A stretch of DNA of 16,142 nt from Ramlibacter sp. (GCA_028292185.1 JAQGMT010000124.1:1-16142); one strand, 5' to 3'. Shown: positions 1-7,540, counted from the stretch's first letter. Program-made: numbers and translations. The notes: a model not told the origin generated them from the sequence alone.

Positions 1-260
1 CGCTGTCGAACCTGACGTTCGAGCAGGTGACCTTCACCCCCAAGCTGCTGCTCAAGGACATGGACCTGGGCCTCGGCGCGGCCAAAGCGCACAGCGTGGC
101 GATGCCCACCGCCGCGGCGGCGCGCGAGTCGATCGCACGGATGGTGGGGCGCGGCTACGACGACGTGGATTTCTCCGCGCTGCTGATCGAGATGGCCAAG
201 GACGGCGGGCTGGAACTCAAGCCCGACAACGTGAAGATCAGCGACGGGCTGGAAAGCTGA
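1..260 (+). CDS. C-terminal end of a 3-hydroxyisobutyrate-dehydrogenase-family NAD(P)-dependent oxidoreductase (partial)
   Basis: Only the last 85 codons are visible; the reading frame is open from base 3, so the gene begins upstream of the window. The segment contains the helical C-terminal pattern of beta-hydroxyacid dehydrogenases: a KLLLKDMDLGL stretch (bases 42-74), a small-residue-rich helix with PTAAAARES, then a GYDDVDFSALLIEMAK ending, which matches the family's usual 'G..D.DFSA' close to the C terminus. The Rossmann domain and catalytic lysine are outside the window. Family members reduce or oxidise short hydroxy acids or semialdehydes in the cytoplasm. It sits 28 bp before the amidohydrolase on the same strand, so it is probably co-transcribed with the catabolic genes. 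The family call is fairly firm; the substrate is unknown. Confidence 0.8.
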   Translation, partial: LSNLTFEQVTFTPKLLLKDMDLGLGAAKAHSVAMPTAAAARESIARMVGRGYDDVDFSALLIEMAKDGGLELKPDNVKISDGLES

Positions 261-288
261 CCGCCTGCACAGGCCCTGGCCGCTCGAC

Positions 289-1641
289 ATGCGAACCCTC
301 ATCCGCGGCGCCACGGTCATCACCATGGATGCGCAGGGCGACCTGCCGTCGGCTGATGTGCTGGTCACGGACGACGTCATCACGGAAATAGCGCCGCGCC
401 TGTACGTTGACGACGCGCAGGTGGTCGATGCCAGCGGCAGCATCATGATCCCGGGCCTGGTCAACGCGCACATGCACACCTGGCAGACCGCGTTGCGCGG
501 CGTGGCCGCCAACTGGAGCCTGCTGGAGTATTTCCAGAAGATGCACGCCGGGCTGGCGACGCTGTTCACGCCCGACGACCTGCACATCGCCACGCTGGTG
601 GGGTCCCTCAATCAACTCAATTGCGGCACCACGACACTGGCCGACTGGTGCCACAACAATTCGACGCCCGCGCACAACGACGCGGCCATCGACGCCCTGA
701 TGCAATCGGGCATTCGCGCCGCTTTCTTTCACGGCACACCCAAACCGGCTGCGCAGCCCGGCGTCCGGCCGTTCTGGGAAGTGCCGCACCCGCGTACCGA
801 AATCGAGCGGCTCTTGCAGGCCCACGCGGGCAAGCCGCTGCTCAGCGTGCAATCCGCGATCCTCGGTCCGCATTACTCCACGCTCGAAGTGGCGATGCAC
901 GACTTTCGCATGGCGCATGAGCTCGGCTTGATCGCCTCGGTGCACCAGGGCGGCGGCGCGCCGCGCACGCCGGGCGGTTGGGAAAAGCTGGAGGCCGCCG
1001 GCCTGTTGGGCGACAACATCAACATCGTGCACGGCCATGCGCTGGACGACGGACAACTCGAGCGTTTCTGCGGGCTGGGCATGAGCTTTTCGGTGGCGCC
1101 GGAAATGGAAATGTCGGACGGCCACGGATTTCCGATCACCGGCCGGCTGCGCCGCCTGGGGCGCGCGCCCTCGCTCGGCGTCGACCTGGAAAGCGCGCTC
1201 AGCGGCGACATGCTCACGCAGGCCCGGGTGGCGCTCGCGACGCAGCGCTGCCTGGACAACGCAGCCTATCGCGACGCGCACGACACCATTCCGCCCACTT
1301 GCACCATCACCACGCGCGAGGCGCTGGGCTGGGCCACGGTCGAAGGCGCGCGCATGCTCAAGCAGTCGCATCGCATCGGCTCGCTGGCGCCCGGCAAGCA
1401 GGCCGACCTGGTGTTGATCAGCGCGGGCGACATCAACATGCAGCCGGTGCACGACGCGGTCAGCGCGGTGGTGTTGCAGGCTTCGCTGGCCAACATCGAC
1501 AGTGTCATGGTGGCCGGCCGCTGGAAAAAGCGCGCCGGCCGCTTGCTGGACGTGGACCTCGCCCCGAAGCTCGGGGCGCTGCGCGCATCCGGGCGCAGGC
1601 TGTCGCAGGCCCTCGCATTGAATTCACACCAAGGAGACTGA
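289..1641 (+). CDS. Amidohydrolase, COG0402 (TRZ/ATZ, cytosine-deaminase-like) family
   Basis: 450 aa, a normal length for metal-dependent cyclic amidohydrolases that hydrolyse C-N (or C-Cl) bonds on rings and purine-like substrates. Visible signatures: an N-terminal beta-sandwich piece ending in PGLVNAHMHTW with the HxH metal motif at H61/H63, a CGTTT strand at 112-116, a third histidine in SVHQGGG (H219), a fourth in NIVHGHA (H248), and the metal/catalytic aspartate in LGVDLES (D299). The H248-D299 spacing of 51 fits AtzA-type enzymes. The C-terminal GSLAPGKQADLVLI stretch (380-393) is the usual family ending. Oddity: the catalytic glutamate normally three residues after the third histidine (HxxE) is a glycine (G222). 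The start ATG lacks a strong ribosome site. The stop overlaps the ribosome site of the next gene. In context it could deaminate or dealkylate an aromatic precursor; this is inference. The exact reaction is unknown. Confidence 0.88.
   Translation: MRTLIRGATVITMDAQGDLPSADVLVTDDVITEIAPRLYVDDAQVVDASGSIMIPGLVNAHMHTWQTALRGVAANWSLLEYFQKMHAGLATLFTPDDLHIATLVGSLNQLNCGTTTLADWCHNNSTPAHNDAAIDALMQSGIRAAFFHGTPKPAAQPGVRPFWEVPHPRTEIERLLQAHAGKPLLSVQSAILGPHYSTLEVAMHDFRMAHELGLIASVHQGGGAPRTPGGWEKLEAAGLLGDNINIVHGHALDDGQLERFCGLGMSFSVAPEMEMSDGHGFPITGRLRRLGRAPSLGVDLESALSGDMLTQARVALATQRCLDNAAYRDAHDTIPPTCTITTREALGWATVEGARMLKQSHRIGSLAPGKQADLVLISAGDINMQPVHDAVSAVVLQASLANIDSVMVAGRWKKRAGRLLDVDLAPKLGALRASGRRLSQALALNSHQGD
1631..1638 (+). 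promoter_or_regulatory. Strong ribosome-binding site AAGGAGAC for the first Bug gene
   Basis: AAGGAGAC lies inside the last codons of the amidohydrolase, with its AGGAG core 7 nt before the ATG at 1643. The same AGGAGAC core recurs before the dioxygenase (5398-5404) and the ABC binding protein (6320-6327). Confidence 0.75.
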
Positions 1642-1642
1642 A

Positions 1643-2599
1643 ATGAAACGCATCATCGCCTTTGCCGCGGCATTGCTCGCCGCCCACGCCGTGCTGGCGC
1701 AGGGTTATCCGAACAAGCCGATCCGCTTCATCGTGCCGTACACGGCGGGCAGCGGCACCGACATCGTCGGCCGCACGCTCGGCGACGTGATGAGCAAGAG
1801 CCTGGGCCAGCCGATCATCATCGACAACAAGCCGGGCGCCGGCGGCACCATCGGCGCGGCGCAGGTCGCCAAGAGCGATCCTGACGGCTACACGGTCCTG
1901 ATCACCTCGTCCGGCCATACGCTCGGCCCCTTTATCTATCCCAACCTGTCGTACGACACCGTGCGCGACCTGACCGGCGTCACGCCGCTGGCGTCCTTGC
2001 CCAACGTGCTGGTGGTCTCGCCGCAGCGCGGCTGGAAGACCGTCGGCGACCTGGTGGCCGCGGCCAAGGCCAAGCCCGGCACCTTGAACTACGCATCGGC
2101 CGGCGTCGGCAGCGCCACACACCTCAATGCGGAAAAATTCAAGCTGCAGGCCGGCATAGACGCCGTGCACGTGCCGTTCAAGGGAACGCCCGAAGCGCTG
2201 AGCGACGTGATTGGCGGGCGCAACGACTGGTTCTTCGCGCCGCTGCTGGCCGCGCTGCCGCTGATCAAGGACGGCCGGCTGACGGCGCTGGCAGTGAGCA
2301 CGCCGCAGCGGGCGGCGGCCTTGCCCGACGTGCCGACCACGGTCGAGGCCGGCGTGCCTGGATCCGACTACATCTTCTGGGTCGGGATGATCGTGCCTTC
2401 CGGCACGCCGGGTCCGGTGGCCAGGCGCCTGCACGACGAAGCCATCAAGGCGCTGGCCAGCCCGGAGGTGAAGGACCGCCTGAACAAGCTGGGCGCCGAG
2501 CCCATGCCGATGGGGCAGGACCAGTTCAACGCCTTCATCAAGACCGAGATGGATTCGGCGGGGCGAATCGCCAAGGCCGCCAACCTGAAGGCGCAGTGA
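1643..2599 (+). CDS. Bug/TctC-family periplasmic solute receptor (first copy)
   Basis: 318 aa, the usual Bug length. The N terminus is a Sec-type signal peptide (MKR, then an Ala/Leu-rich core, likely cleavage VLA|QGYP after residue 19). The mature protein opens with YPNKPIRFIVPYTAGSGTD, the family's first ligand-loop region. It continues with IDNKPGAGGTIGA (61-73), the DPDGYTVL motif, LNYASAGVGSATHL and VHVPFKGTPEALSDVIGG, all typical of tripartite tricarboxylate transporter receptors. Bug proteins bind carboxylates, aromatic acids and other small molecules in the periplasm. No TctA or TctB membrane gene is present in the window, so it is an orphan receptor here. It starts 1 nt after the amidohydrolase stop with a strong ribosome site, so co-expression is nearly certain. 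The ligand is unknown; a substrate of the neighbouring enzymes is a reasonable guess. Confidence 0.93.
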   Translation: MKRIIAFAAALLAAHAVLAQGYPNKPIRFIVPYTAGSGTDIVGRTLGDVMSKSLGQPIIIDNKPGAGGTIGAAQVAKSDPDGYTVLITSSGHTLGPFIYPNLSYDTVRDLTGVTPLASLPNVLVVSPQRGWKTVGDLVAAAKAKPGTLNYASAGVGSATHLNAEKFKLQAGIDAVHVPFKGTPEALSDVIGGRNDWFFAPLLAALPLIKDGRLTALAVSTPQRAAALPDVPTTVEAGVPGSDYIFWVGMIVPSGTPGPVARRLHDEAIKALASPEVKDRLNKLGAEPMPMGQDQFNAFIKTEMDSAGRIAKAANLKAQ

Positions 2600-2621
2600 T
2601 CGGCTGGCTGCGGGAGCGCCC

Positions 2622-3683
2622 TTGACCAGCTTCGTCTACAGCGCCAATCCCGCCCGCGTCGTGTTCGGCGCGGGCGCGCTGGTCCACCTGGGCCGCGAGA
2701 TCGAAGCTCTGGGCGCGAACAAGGCGCTGGTGCTTTCGACGCCGGGGCAGCGGGAGTCCGCGGAACGTGTGGCGGCGCTGCTCGGCGCGCGCGCTGCCGG
2801 TGTGTTCGACCGTGCCGTGATGCACGTGCCGATCGAAACCGCGCGCGAGGCGCGCGAGCTGGCCCGACGCCTGGGCGCGGACTGCGCCGTGGCCATCGGC
2901 GGTGGTTCCACCACCGGACTGGGCAAGGCCATCGCGCTGGATTCGGGCTTGCCGATCCTGGCGATTCCCACCACCTACGCGGGCAGCGAGGTGACTCCAA
3001 TTTACGGCATCACCGAGGGCGGCCTGAAGAAGACCGGCAAGGATGCGCGCGTGTTGCCGCGCACCGTCATCTACGACCCCGAACTGACGCTGGGACTGCC
3101 GGTGGGCATGAGCATCACCAGCGGCATCAATGCGATTGCGCACGCGGCCGAGGGCCTGTATGCGGCCGATGCCAATCCGGTGATGGACTTGCTGGCGCAG
3201 GAGGGCATTGCGGCGCTGGGCCGTGCGCTGCCGGCCATTCGCAAGCAACCCACGGGTATCGATGCGCGCACCGACGCGCTCTACGGCGCCTGGTTGTGCG
3301 GCACGGTGCTGGGCAACGTCGGCATGGCGCTGCATCACAAGCTGTGCCACACGCTGGGCGGCAGCTTCAACCTGCCGCATGCCGAAACGCACACCATCGT
3401 GTTGCCGCATGCACTGGCGTACAACGCGGCAGCGGCGCCTGGCGCGATGCGGACGATAGCCAAAGCCTTGGGCGGCGCCAGCGCCGCGCAGGCCGTGTTC
3501 GATCTCGCCAAGGACAACGGCGCGCCGGTGGCGCTGCGCGACATCGGCATGAAACAGGGCGACGTCGATCGCGCCTGCGATATCGCGCTGCAGAACCAAT
3601 ATCCCAATCCGCGTCCGCTCGAGCGCGTCGCGATCCGCCAGCTGCTGCAGAATGCCTTCGACGGCGTGCGGCCGCGCGAATGA
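2622..3683 (+). CDS. Maleylacetate reductase (iron-containing-alcohol-dehydrogenase fold)
   Basis: 353 aa, the normal length for maleylacetate reductases, which use NAD(P)H to reduce maleylacetate to 3-oxoadipate after hydroxyquinol or chlorocatechol ring cleavage. Seen: N-terminal FVYSANPARVVFGAGAL, the nucleotide-binding GGGSTTGLGKA (93-103), PTTYAGSEVTPIYGIT (116-131), NAIAHAAEGLY (170-180) and HHKLCHTLGGSFNLPHAETH (238-257), the last being the hallmark of this subfamily in place of the usual metal-ADH motifs. The start is a TTG at 2622, preceded by CGGGAG at 2611-2616; no ATG fits the conserved N terminus. It lies 22 bp after the Bug gene and its TGA overlaps the ATG of the next gene (ATGA), suggesting translational coupling. 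With the intradiol dioxygenase downstream it makes a complete hydroxyquinol lower pathway leading to 3-oxoadipate. The assignment is strong. Confidence 0.93.
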   Translation: MTSFVYSANPARVVFGAGALVHLGREIEALGANKALVLSTPGQRESAERVAALLGARAAGVFDRAVMHVPIETAREARELARRLGADCAVAIGGGSTTGLGKAIALDSGLPILAIPTTYAGSEVTPIYGITEGGLKKTGKDARVLPRTVIYDPELTLGLPVGMSITSGINAIAHAAEGLYAADANPVMDLLAQEGIAALGRALPAIRKQPTGIDARTDALYGAWLCGTVLGNVGMALHHKLCHTLGGSFNLPHAETHTIVLPHALAYNAAAAPGAMRTIAKALGGASAAQAVFDLAKDNGAPVALRDIGMKQGDVDRACDIALQNQYPNPRPLERVAIRQLLQNAFDGVRPRE

Positions 3684-4306
3684 ACCCCGAGGCCAAGCCA
3701 ATGACCCAAGACATGACCGACAAACTGCTGATTCGCGAACTGATAGAGCGCTGGGCCGTGTGGCGCGACGCCGGCGACTGGGAGCGCTTCGCCACCGTCT
3801 GGCATCCGGACGGCGTGATGATGGCCACCTGGTTCCAGGGCCCGTTCGCCGATTTCATCCGCGTCACGCAGGAGGGCTGGGCCAAGGGCGTGAGCATCCT
3901 GCACTTCCTGGGCGGCTCGGCAATCGAGGTGGCCGGCGACCGCGCCATCGCGCAGACCAAGATGACCATCTCGCAGCGCGGCCCGGTGGAAGGCGTGCTG
4001 TGCGACGTGGTGTGCACCGGCCGCTTCTACGACTTCGTGCAGAAGCACGAGGGCCAGTGGAAGGTGCTGCATCGCCAGCCAATCTACGAGAAGGACCGCA
4101 TCGATCCGGTCGACCCCGCGGCGCAACTGTCGCTGGACGCGGTGGAGCTGGCGAAATTCCCCGAGGGCTATCGGCACCTTGCCTATATCCAGACGCGCAT
4201 CGGCTACAAGGTGAAGCTCGACATGCCGATGCTCAAGGGCGCGGGCGTCGAGGAGCTGTATCGTCGCGGCGCGCGCTGGCTGGCCGGCGGCGAGCTGGAA
4301 CGTTGA
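3680..4306 (+). CDS. NTF2/SnoaL-like fold protein of unknown function
   Basis: 208 aa from the ATG that overlaps the maleylacetate reductase stop (ATGA). A second ATG at 3701, with GAGG 8 nt upstream, would give 201 aa and is equally plausible. The first 130 residues show the SnoaL-like pattern: an N-terminal helix LIRELIERWAVWRDAGDWERF, then WHPDG (41-45), a central ILHFLGGS (73-80), and beta strands ending in GRFYDFVQKHEGQWKVLHRQ (114-133). The remaining ~75 residues (a predicted extension with YRHLAYIQTRIGY) lie outside the minimal fold. SnoaL-like proteins include dehydratases, cyclases and isomerases acting on ring compounds (scytalone dehydratase, BaiE), as well as non-catalytic members. 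Position between maleylacetate reductase and the Bug/dioxygenase genes ties it to aromatic breakdown, but no reaction can be assigned from sequence. Confidence 0.82.
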   Translation: MNPEAKPMTQDMTDKLLIRELIERWAVWRDAGDWERFATVWHPDGVMMATWFQGPFADFIRVTQEGWAKGVSILHFLGGSAIEVAGDRAIAQTKMTISQRGPVEGVLCDVVCTGRFYDFVQKHEGQWKVLHRQPIYEKDRIDPVDPAAQLSLDAVELAKFPEGYRHLAYIQTRIGYKVKLDMPMLKGAGVEELYRRGARWLAGGELER

Positions 4307-4308
4307 AC

Positions 4309-5319
4309 ATGAACAAAGCAGCGATTGCAAATGTGCAGGCGATCTCGCTGCGCTGGATCGGCGTCGCGCTGGCGGCGATCGCGATGGCTCTCCCGCCGAT
4401 CTGCCAGGCGCAATCGAACGCCTATCCGACCAAGCCCGTGCGCGTTGTCGTGCCGCAGCCTCCGGGCGGTGGATTCGACTTCGTCGGACGCTTGCTGGCC
4501 GACCGTATGGGCAAGCAGCTCGGGCAGAACTTCATCGTTGAAAACCGTCCTGGGTCGGGCACCTTGATCGGCACCGACGCGGTGGCAAAGTCGGCGCCCG
4601 ATGGCTACACGCTGTTGATCGGCTCCGTCTCCAATCTCGCTTTGAATCCGGGCCTGTATCGGAACTTGCCTTATGACAGCCTGAAGGACTTCGAGCCGAT
4701 CGGCCTGTCGGTGAGTTACAGCTACACGCTGATCGCGCGCAAGGACCTGCCCTTGAACAGCCTGGCCGACGTGGTGGCCTACGCCCGCGCCAATCCCGGC
4801 AAGCTCACCTACGCATCGGCGGGCAACGGTTCGGGCCAGCACGTCCTGGCCGCGGTGTTGTGGCACCTGGCGGGCGTGGAGATCACGCATGTGCCTTATC
4901 GCGGCGCGCAGGCGGCGTATCAAGACCTGATCGGCGGCCGCGTGGATCTGTTTTTCGATCTGGCGCCGACGGCTCGGGTGCAAGTCGATGCCGGCACCGT
5001 GAAGGCGCTGGCAGTGTCCGGCGCCGCGCGCAATACGATGCATCCCAGCGTGCCGACCATCAAGGAAAGCGGCGTTGCCGACCTCGACCTGGAGTCCTGG
5101 TTCGGCCTGTTCGCTCCGGCGAAAACGCCGCCGGAGGTGATGGATCGCCTGCGCGCGGAGCTGACCAAGGTGAACGCCGCGCCGGATGTGCAGGACGCAT
5201 TTCGCAAGGCGGGCGGACGGCCGCTGAACCTGAGCGACGCGCAGACGCGCGCCTTGGTGCGAGGCGACGTGCAACGCTGGACCAAATTGGTCCAGGACGC
5301 GGGCATCAAGGCGGAGTGA
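4309..5319 (+). CDS. Bug/TctC-family periplasmic solute receptor (second copy)
   Basis: 336 aa. The start is the ATG 2 nt after the SnoaL-like gene stop; no strong ribosome site is seen, so translation is probably coupled. A long signal peptide has a weakly basic N region, a hydrophobic core (WIGVALAAIAMALPP) and a likely cleavage CQA|QS after residue 34. The mature part has YPTKPVRVVVPQPPGGGFD, ENRPGSGTLIGTDAVAK, APDGYTLLIG, LTYASAGNGSGQHV and THVPYRGAQAAYQDLIGGRVD, diagnostic of Bug receptors. It is clearly diverged from the copy at 1643-2599 (PQPPGGGFD against PYTAGSGTD in the ligand loop), so the two probably bind different ligands rather than being a recent tandem duplication. No TctA/TctB partner is encoded nearby. 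The gene is followed by the only larger gap in this gene series. Confidence 0.93.
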   Translation: MNKAAIANVQAISLRWIGVALAAIAMALPPICQAQSNAYPTKPVRVVVPQPPGGGFDFVGRLLADRMGKQLGQNFIVENRPGSGTLIGTDAVAKSAPDGYTLLIGSVSNLALNPGLYRNLPYDSLKDFEPIGLSVSYSYTLIARKDLPLNSLADVVAYARANPGKLTYASAGNGSGQHVLAAVLWHLAGVEITHVPYRGAQAAYQDLIGGRVDLFFDLAPTARVQVDAGTVKALAVSGAARNTMHPSVPTIKESGVADLDLESWFGLFAPAKTPPEVMDRLRAELTKVNAAPDVQDAFRKAGGRPLNLSDAQTRALVRGDVQRWTKLVQDAGIKAE

Positions 5320-5332
5320 CCGGCGGCGGCTT

Positions 5333-5362
5333 CCAGTCGTGGCCTGACTGGGTCTAGACTGG
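5333..5362. promoter_or_regulatory. Inverted-repeat cluster ahead of the dioxygenase (possible operator or hairpin)
   Basis: The 89-bp gap 5320-5408 is the longest in the + strand gene series. It contains CCAGTC (5333-5338) pairing with GACTGG (5346-5351) across 7 nt, an exact 8-bp palindrome GTCTAGAC (5352-5359), and a second GACTGG (5357-5362) that can also pair with CCAGTC. No T-run follows, so it is not a classical intrinsic terminator. It could be a regulator-binding site or an mRNA hairpin separating the two halves of the operon. No convincing -35/-10 pair was found. Confidence 0.35.
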
Positions 5363-5397
5363 CGGTTCGATGATCAGCATGCCCAGTGGGCGAGCAC

Positions 5398-5404
5398 AGG
5401 AGAC
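5398..5404 (+). promoter_or_regulatory. Ribosome-binding site AGGAGAC deciding the dioxygenase start
   Basis: The AGGAG core sits 6 nt before the ATG at 5409. An in-frame ATG at 5370 has no such site and would add 13 poorly conserved residues, so 5409 is preferred. Confidence 0.75.
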
Positions 5405-5408
5405 GAAG

Positions 5409-6302
5409 ATGGCGCAACTGGAAGCACAGGATCTGGCGCAGGCAGTGATCGACCGCATGGCCGATTGCAAGGAGCCGCGGTTCAAGGAGGTGATGTCGGC
5501 GCTGGTGCGGCACGCCCACGCCTTCGTGAGCGAAGTGAAGCTCACGCCCGAAGAATGGGTGACCGCCATCCAGTTTCTGACCGACACCGGCAAGATGTGC
5601 GACGAGAAGCGCCAGGAGTTCATCCTGCTGTCGGACACCTTGGGCGTCTCGATGCTGGTGGTCGCCATCGACCAGGCCAAGGCTGCCGCCAAGCACAGGC
5701 CAAAGCCCGGCGAGAAGCCACCAACCGAGGCGACCGTGCTGGGCCCCTTCTTCTGGCCGGGCGCGCCCGAACTCGAACTGGGCGCCGACATCGGCGCGGG
5801 CCATCCCGGCACGCCTGCCTACTACCGCGGCCGGGTGACCGACACTGCCGGCAAGCCGGTCGCCAACTGCACACTGGACGTCTGGTCGGGCGACGGCGAA
5901 GGTTTCTACGACATGCAAAAAGGCCCCGATGCCGGCATGCAGCTGCGCGCCCGCTTCCGCACGGACAAGGAAGGGAACTACAGCTTCTGGTCGATCCGGC
6001 CCTCGTACTACCCGGTGCCCGATGACGGCCCGGTGGGCAAGATGCTGCATCGCATGGGTCGGCATCCCAACCGTCCTGGCCATATGCACACCATGCTGGA
6101 GGCGCCCGGCTATGAGAAGCTGGTCACGCACCTGTTCGTCTCCGACAGTCCTTACATCGAGTCGGACGCGGTGTTCGGGGTGCGCGACAGCCTGATCGTC
6201 GACTTCCAGTCGCATGCGGCCGGCAAGGCGCCGGATGGACGCATGATGAACACGCCGTACCACACGTGCAGCTACGACTTCGTCCTCGTTCCCAAGGCCT
6301 GA
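5409..6302 (+). CDS. Intradiol ring-cleavage dioxygenase, probably hydroxyquinol 1,2-dioxygenase
   Basis: 297 aa from the ATG with the AGGAG site. The family opens aromatic 1,2-diols between the hydroxyls using non-haem Fe(III). The N-terminal ~100 residues are the helical dimerisation domain (TPEEWVTAIQFLTDTGKMC), followed by the linker and TEATVLGPFFWPGAP (106-120), then the beta-sandwich catalytic core. The four iron ligands are visible: Y167 (DGEGFYD), Y201 (SYYPVPDDGPVG), H225 and H227 (RPGHMHTML). The Y-Y-H-H spacing (34, 24, 2) is close to hydroxyquinol and catechol 1,2-dioxygenases. The pairing with maleylacetate reductase favours hydroxyquinol (1,2,4-trihydroxybenzene), giving maleylacetate; chlorocatechol 1,2-dioxygenase is less likely because no chloromuconate cycloisomerase or dienelactone hydrolase is present. 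Cytoplasmic. It begins after an 89-bp gap and is followed 31 bp later by the ABC transporter genes. Confidence 0.9.
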   Translation: MAQLEAQDLAQAVIDRMADCKEPRFKEVMSALVRHAHAFVSEVKLTPEEWVTAIQFLTDTGKMCDEKRQEFILLSDTLGVSMLVVAIDQAKAAAKHRPKPGEKPPTEATVLGPFFWPGAPELELGADIGAGHPGTPAYYRGRVTDTAGKPVANCTLDVWSGDGEGFYDMQKGPDAGMQLRARFRTDKEGNYSFWSIRPSYYPVPDDGPVGKMLHRMGRHPNRPGHMHTMLEAPGYEKLVTHLFVSDSPYIESDAVFGVRDSLIVDFQSHAAGKAPDGRMMNTPYHTCSYDFVLVPKA

Positions 6303-6319
6303 GCCTGCGCCACAATTCC

Positions 6320-6327
6320 AAGGAGAC
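6320..6327 (+). promoter_or_regulatory. Strong ribosome-binding site AAGGAGAC for the ABC binding protein
   Basis: The AGGAG core lies about 8 nt before the ATG at 6334, consistent with high expression of a periplasmic binding protein relative to its permeases. Confidence 0.7.
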
Positions 6328-6333
6328 AAAGCC

Positions 6334-7536
6334 ATGACACTGTCCAGACGCATGTTGTTGGTGATGGCGCTCGCCGTCGGCGCCGCTGCCCTGTTCGCCG
6401 GGCCAGCCGCGGCCCAGCAGCCGCCGATCCGCATCGGCAGCACGCTGGCGCTCACCGGGCCGCTCGCGGCCACGGCGCTCACGCACAAGCTGGTCGGCGA
6501 GATCTACGTCGAGCAGCTGAATGCGCGTGGCGGCTTGCTTGGTCGCAAGGTGGAGTGGATCGTCAAGGACGACCAGTCCAAGCCGGAACTGGCGCGTACC
6601 TTGTACGAGCAGCTGATCACCTCGGACAAGGTCGACCTTCTGATGGGGCCGTATGCCACCGGCGCGATCCTGTCCGCGATGGGCGTGGCGCAGCGCTACA
6701 ACAAGGTGCTGGTGCATCACACCTTCGGCATTCCTTCGATGGCCAAGTACGAAATGCAATTCCCGGCCTGGTCGCTGGGCCCGGACCCGGCCACCACCGT
6801 GCCCAACACGCTGTTCGACGCGCTGGCGAAATCGCCCAAGCCGCCCAAGACCATCGCCATCGTCACCAGCAAGTTCCCGTCGGTGCATTTCATGTCGTTG
6901 GGCGGGCGTGAGGTGGCCAAGAAGCGCGGGCTGCAGGAAGTGCTGTTCCTCGAATGGGACTTCGGCAACCGCGACTTCGGCCCGATCGCCGCGCGCATCA
7001 AGGACGCCAAGCCCGACTTCGTCTGGATCGGCGACATCGGGCTGGAAGGCAACATGTTGCTCGACGCGATGAAGAAGATCGACTACACGCCGCCGATCCA
7101 TTTCCACGTGTACCCGGCGCCCGGCCCGATGAGCAAGTCGCCCGAGGGCAATAACGCGCTGTCGCTCACCATCTTCGAGGAGCACGCGCCGTTCACCAAC
7201 AGCGCCGTGGCGTCGGACTTCGTCAAGACTTTCAACGACCGCGCGGCCAAGGCCAACCTGCCGGACACCAGCGTGGAAGTCCAAGCCGCCGCTTCGTACA
7301 CGGCCTGGCAGATGCTCGAAGCAGGGGTGCGTGGCGCCGGCAGCCTGGACGACAAGGCCATCGCCGCCTGGTTGCACAAGAACAAGGTCAACACCATCCA
7401 GGGCCAGTTGCGCTTCGACGGTCCCAGCAACTACGGCGACGACCTGATGAAGATCAAGCAGGTGCAGAACGGGCATTGGGTGGTGGTGTATCCGCCGCAA
7501 TTCGCACCGCTGAACGTCAAGCTGCAAGTCAAGTGA
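6334..7536 (+). CDS. ABC transporter substrate-binding protein, branched-chain amino acid/amide type (Peripla_BP_6)
   Basis: 400 aa, normal for this family. The signal peptide begins MTLSRRMLLV, with paired arginines resembling a weak twin-arginine motif, followed by an Ala-rich core and a likely cleavage AAA|QQ after residue 27. The mature protein starts IRIGSTLALTGPLA, then EQLNARGGLLGRKVEWIVKDD (part of the first ligand lobe), LITSDKVDLLMGPYATGA, and a middle region IAARIKDAKPDFVWIGDIG; these are the standard motifs of LivJ/LivK-like proteins. Many relatives in Burkholderiales bind aromatic acids, urea or amides rather than leucine. It captures substrate in the periplasm and delivers it to the two permeases encoded next. 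It lies 31 bp after the dioxygenase, so the imported compound is likely a precursor of hydroxyquinol (inference). The ligand is not determinable here. Confidence 0.92.
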   Translation: MTLSRRMLLVMALAVGAAALFAGPAAAQQPPIRIGSTLALTGPLAATALTHKLVGEIYVEQLNARGGLLGRKVEWIVKDDQSKPELARTLYEQLITSDKVDLLMGPYATGAILSAMGVAQRYNKVLVHHTFGIPSMAKYEMQFPAWSLGPDPATTVPNTLFDALAKSPKPPKTIAIVTSKFPSVHFMSLGGREVAKKRGLQEVLFLEWDFGNRDFGPIAARIKDAKPDFVWIGDIGLEGNMLLDAMKKIDYTPPIHFHVYPAPGPMSKSPEGNNALSLTIFEEHAPFTNSAVASDFVKTFNDRAAKANLPDTSVEVQAAASYTAWQMLEAGVRGAGSLDDKAIAAWLHKNKVNTIQGQLRFDGPSNYGDDLMKIKQVQNGHWVVVYPPQFAPLNVKLQVK

Positions 7537-7540
7537 TGCA

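Noticed and set aside
238..1452. 404-aa open frame on the - strand opposite the amidohydrolase
   Set aside because: Composition is Arg/His/Ala-rich with no domain pattern, and it lies fully opposite a gene with clear catalytic motifs; it is a GC-rich shadow frame.
4920..6488. 522-aa open frame on the - strand across Bug, dioxygenase and the binding-protein start
   Set aside because: It spans three well-supported + strand genes and shows no recognisable motif.
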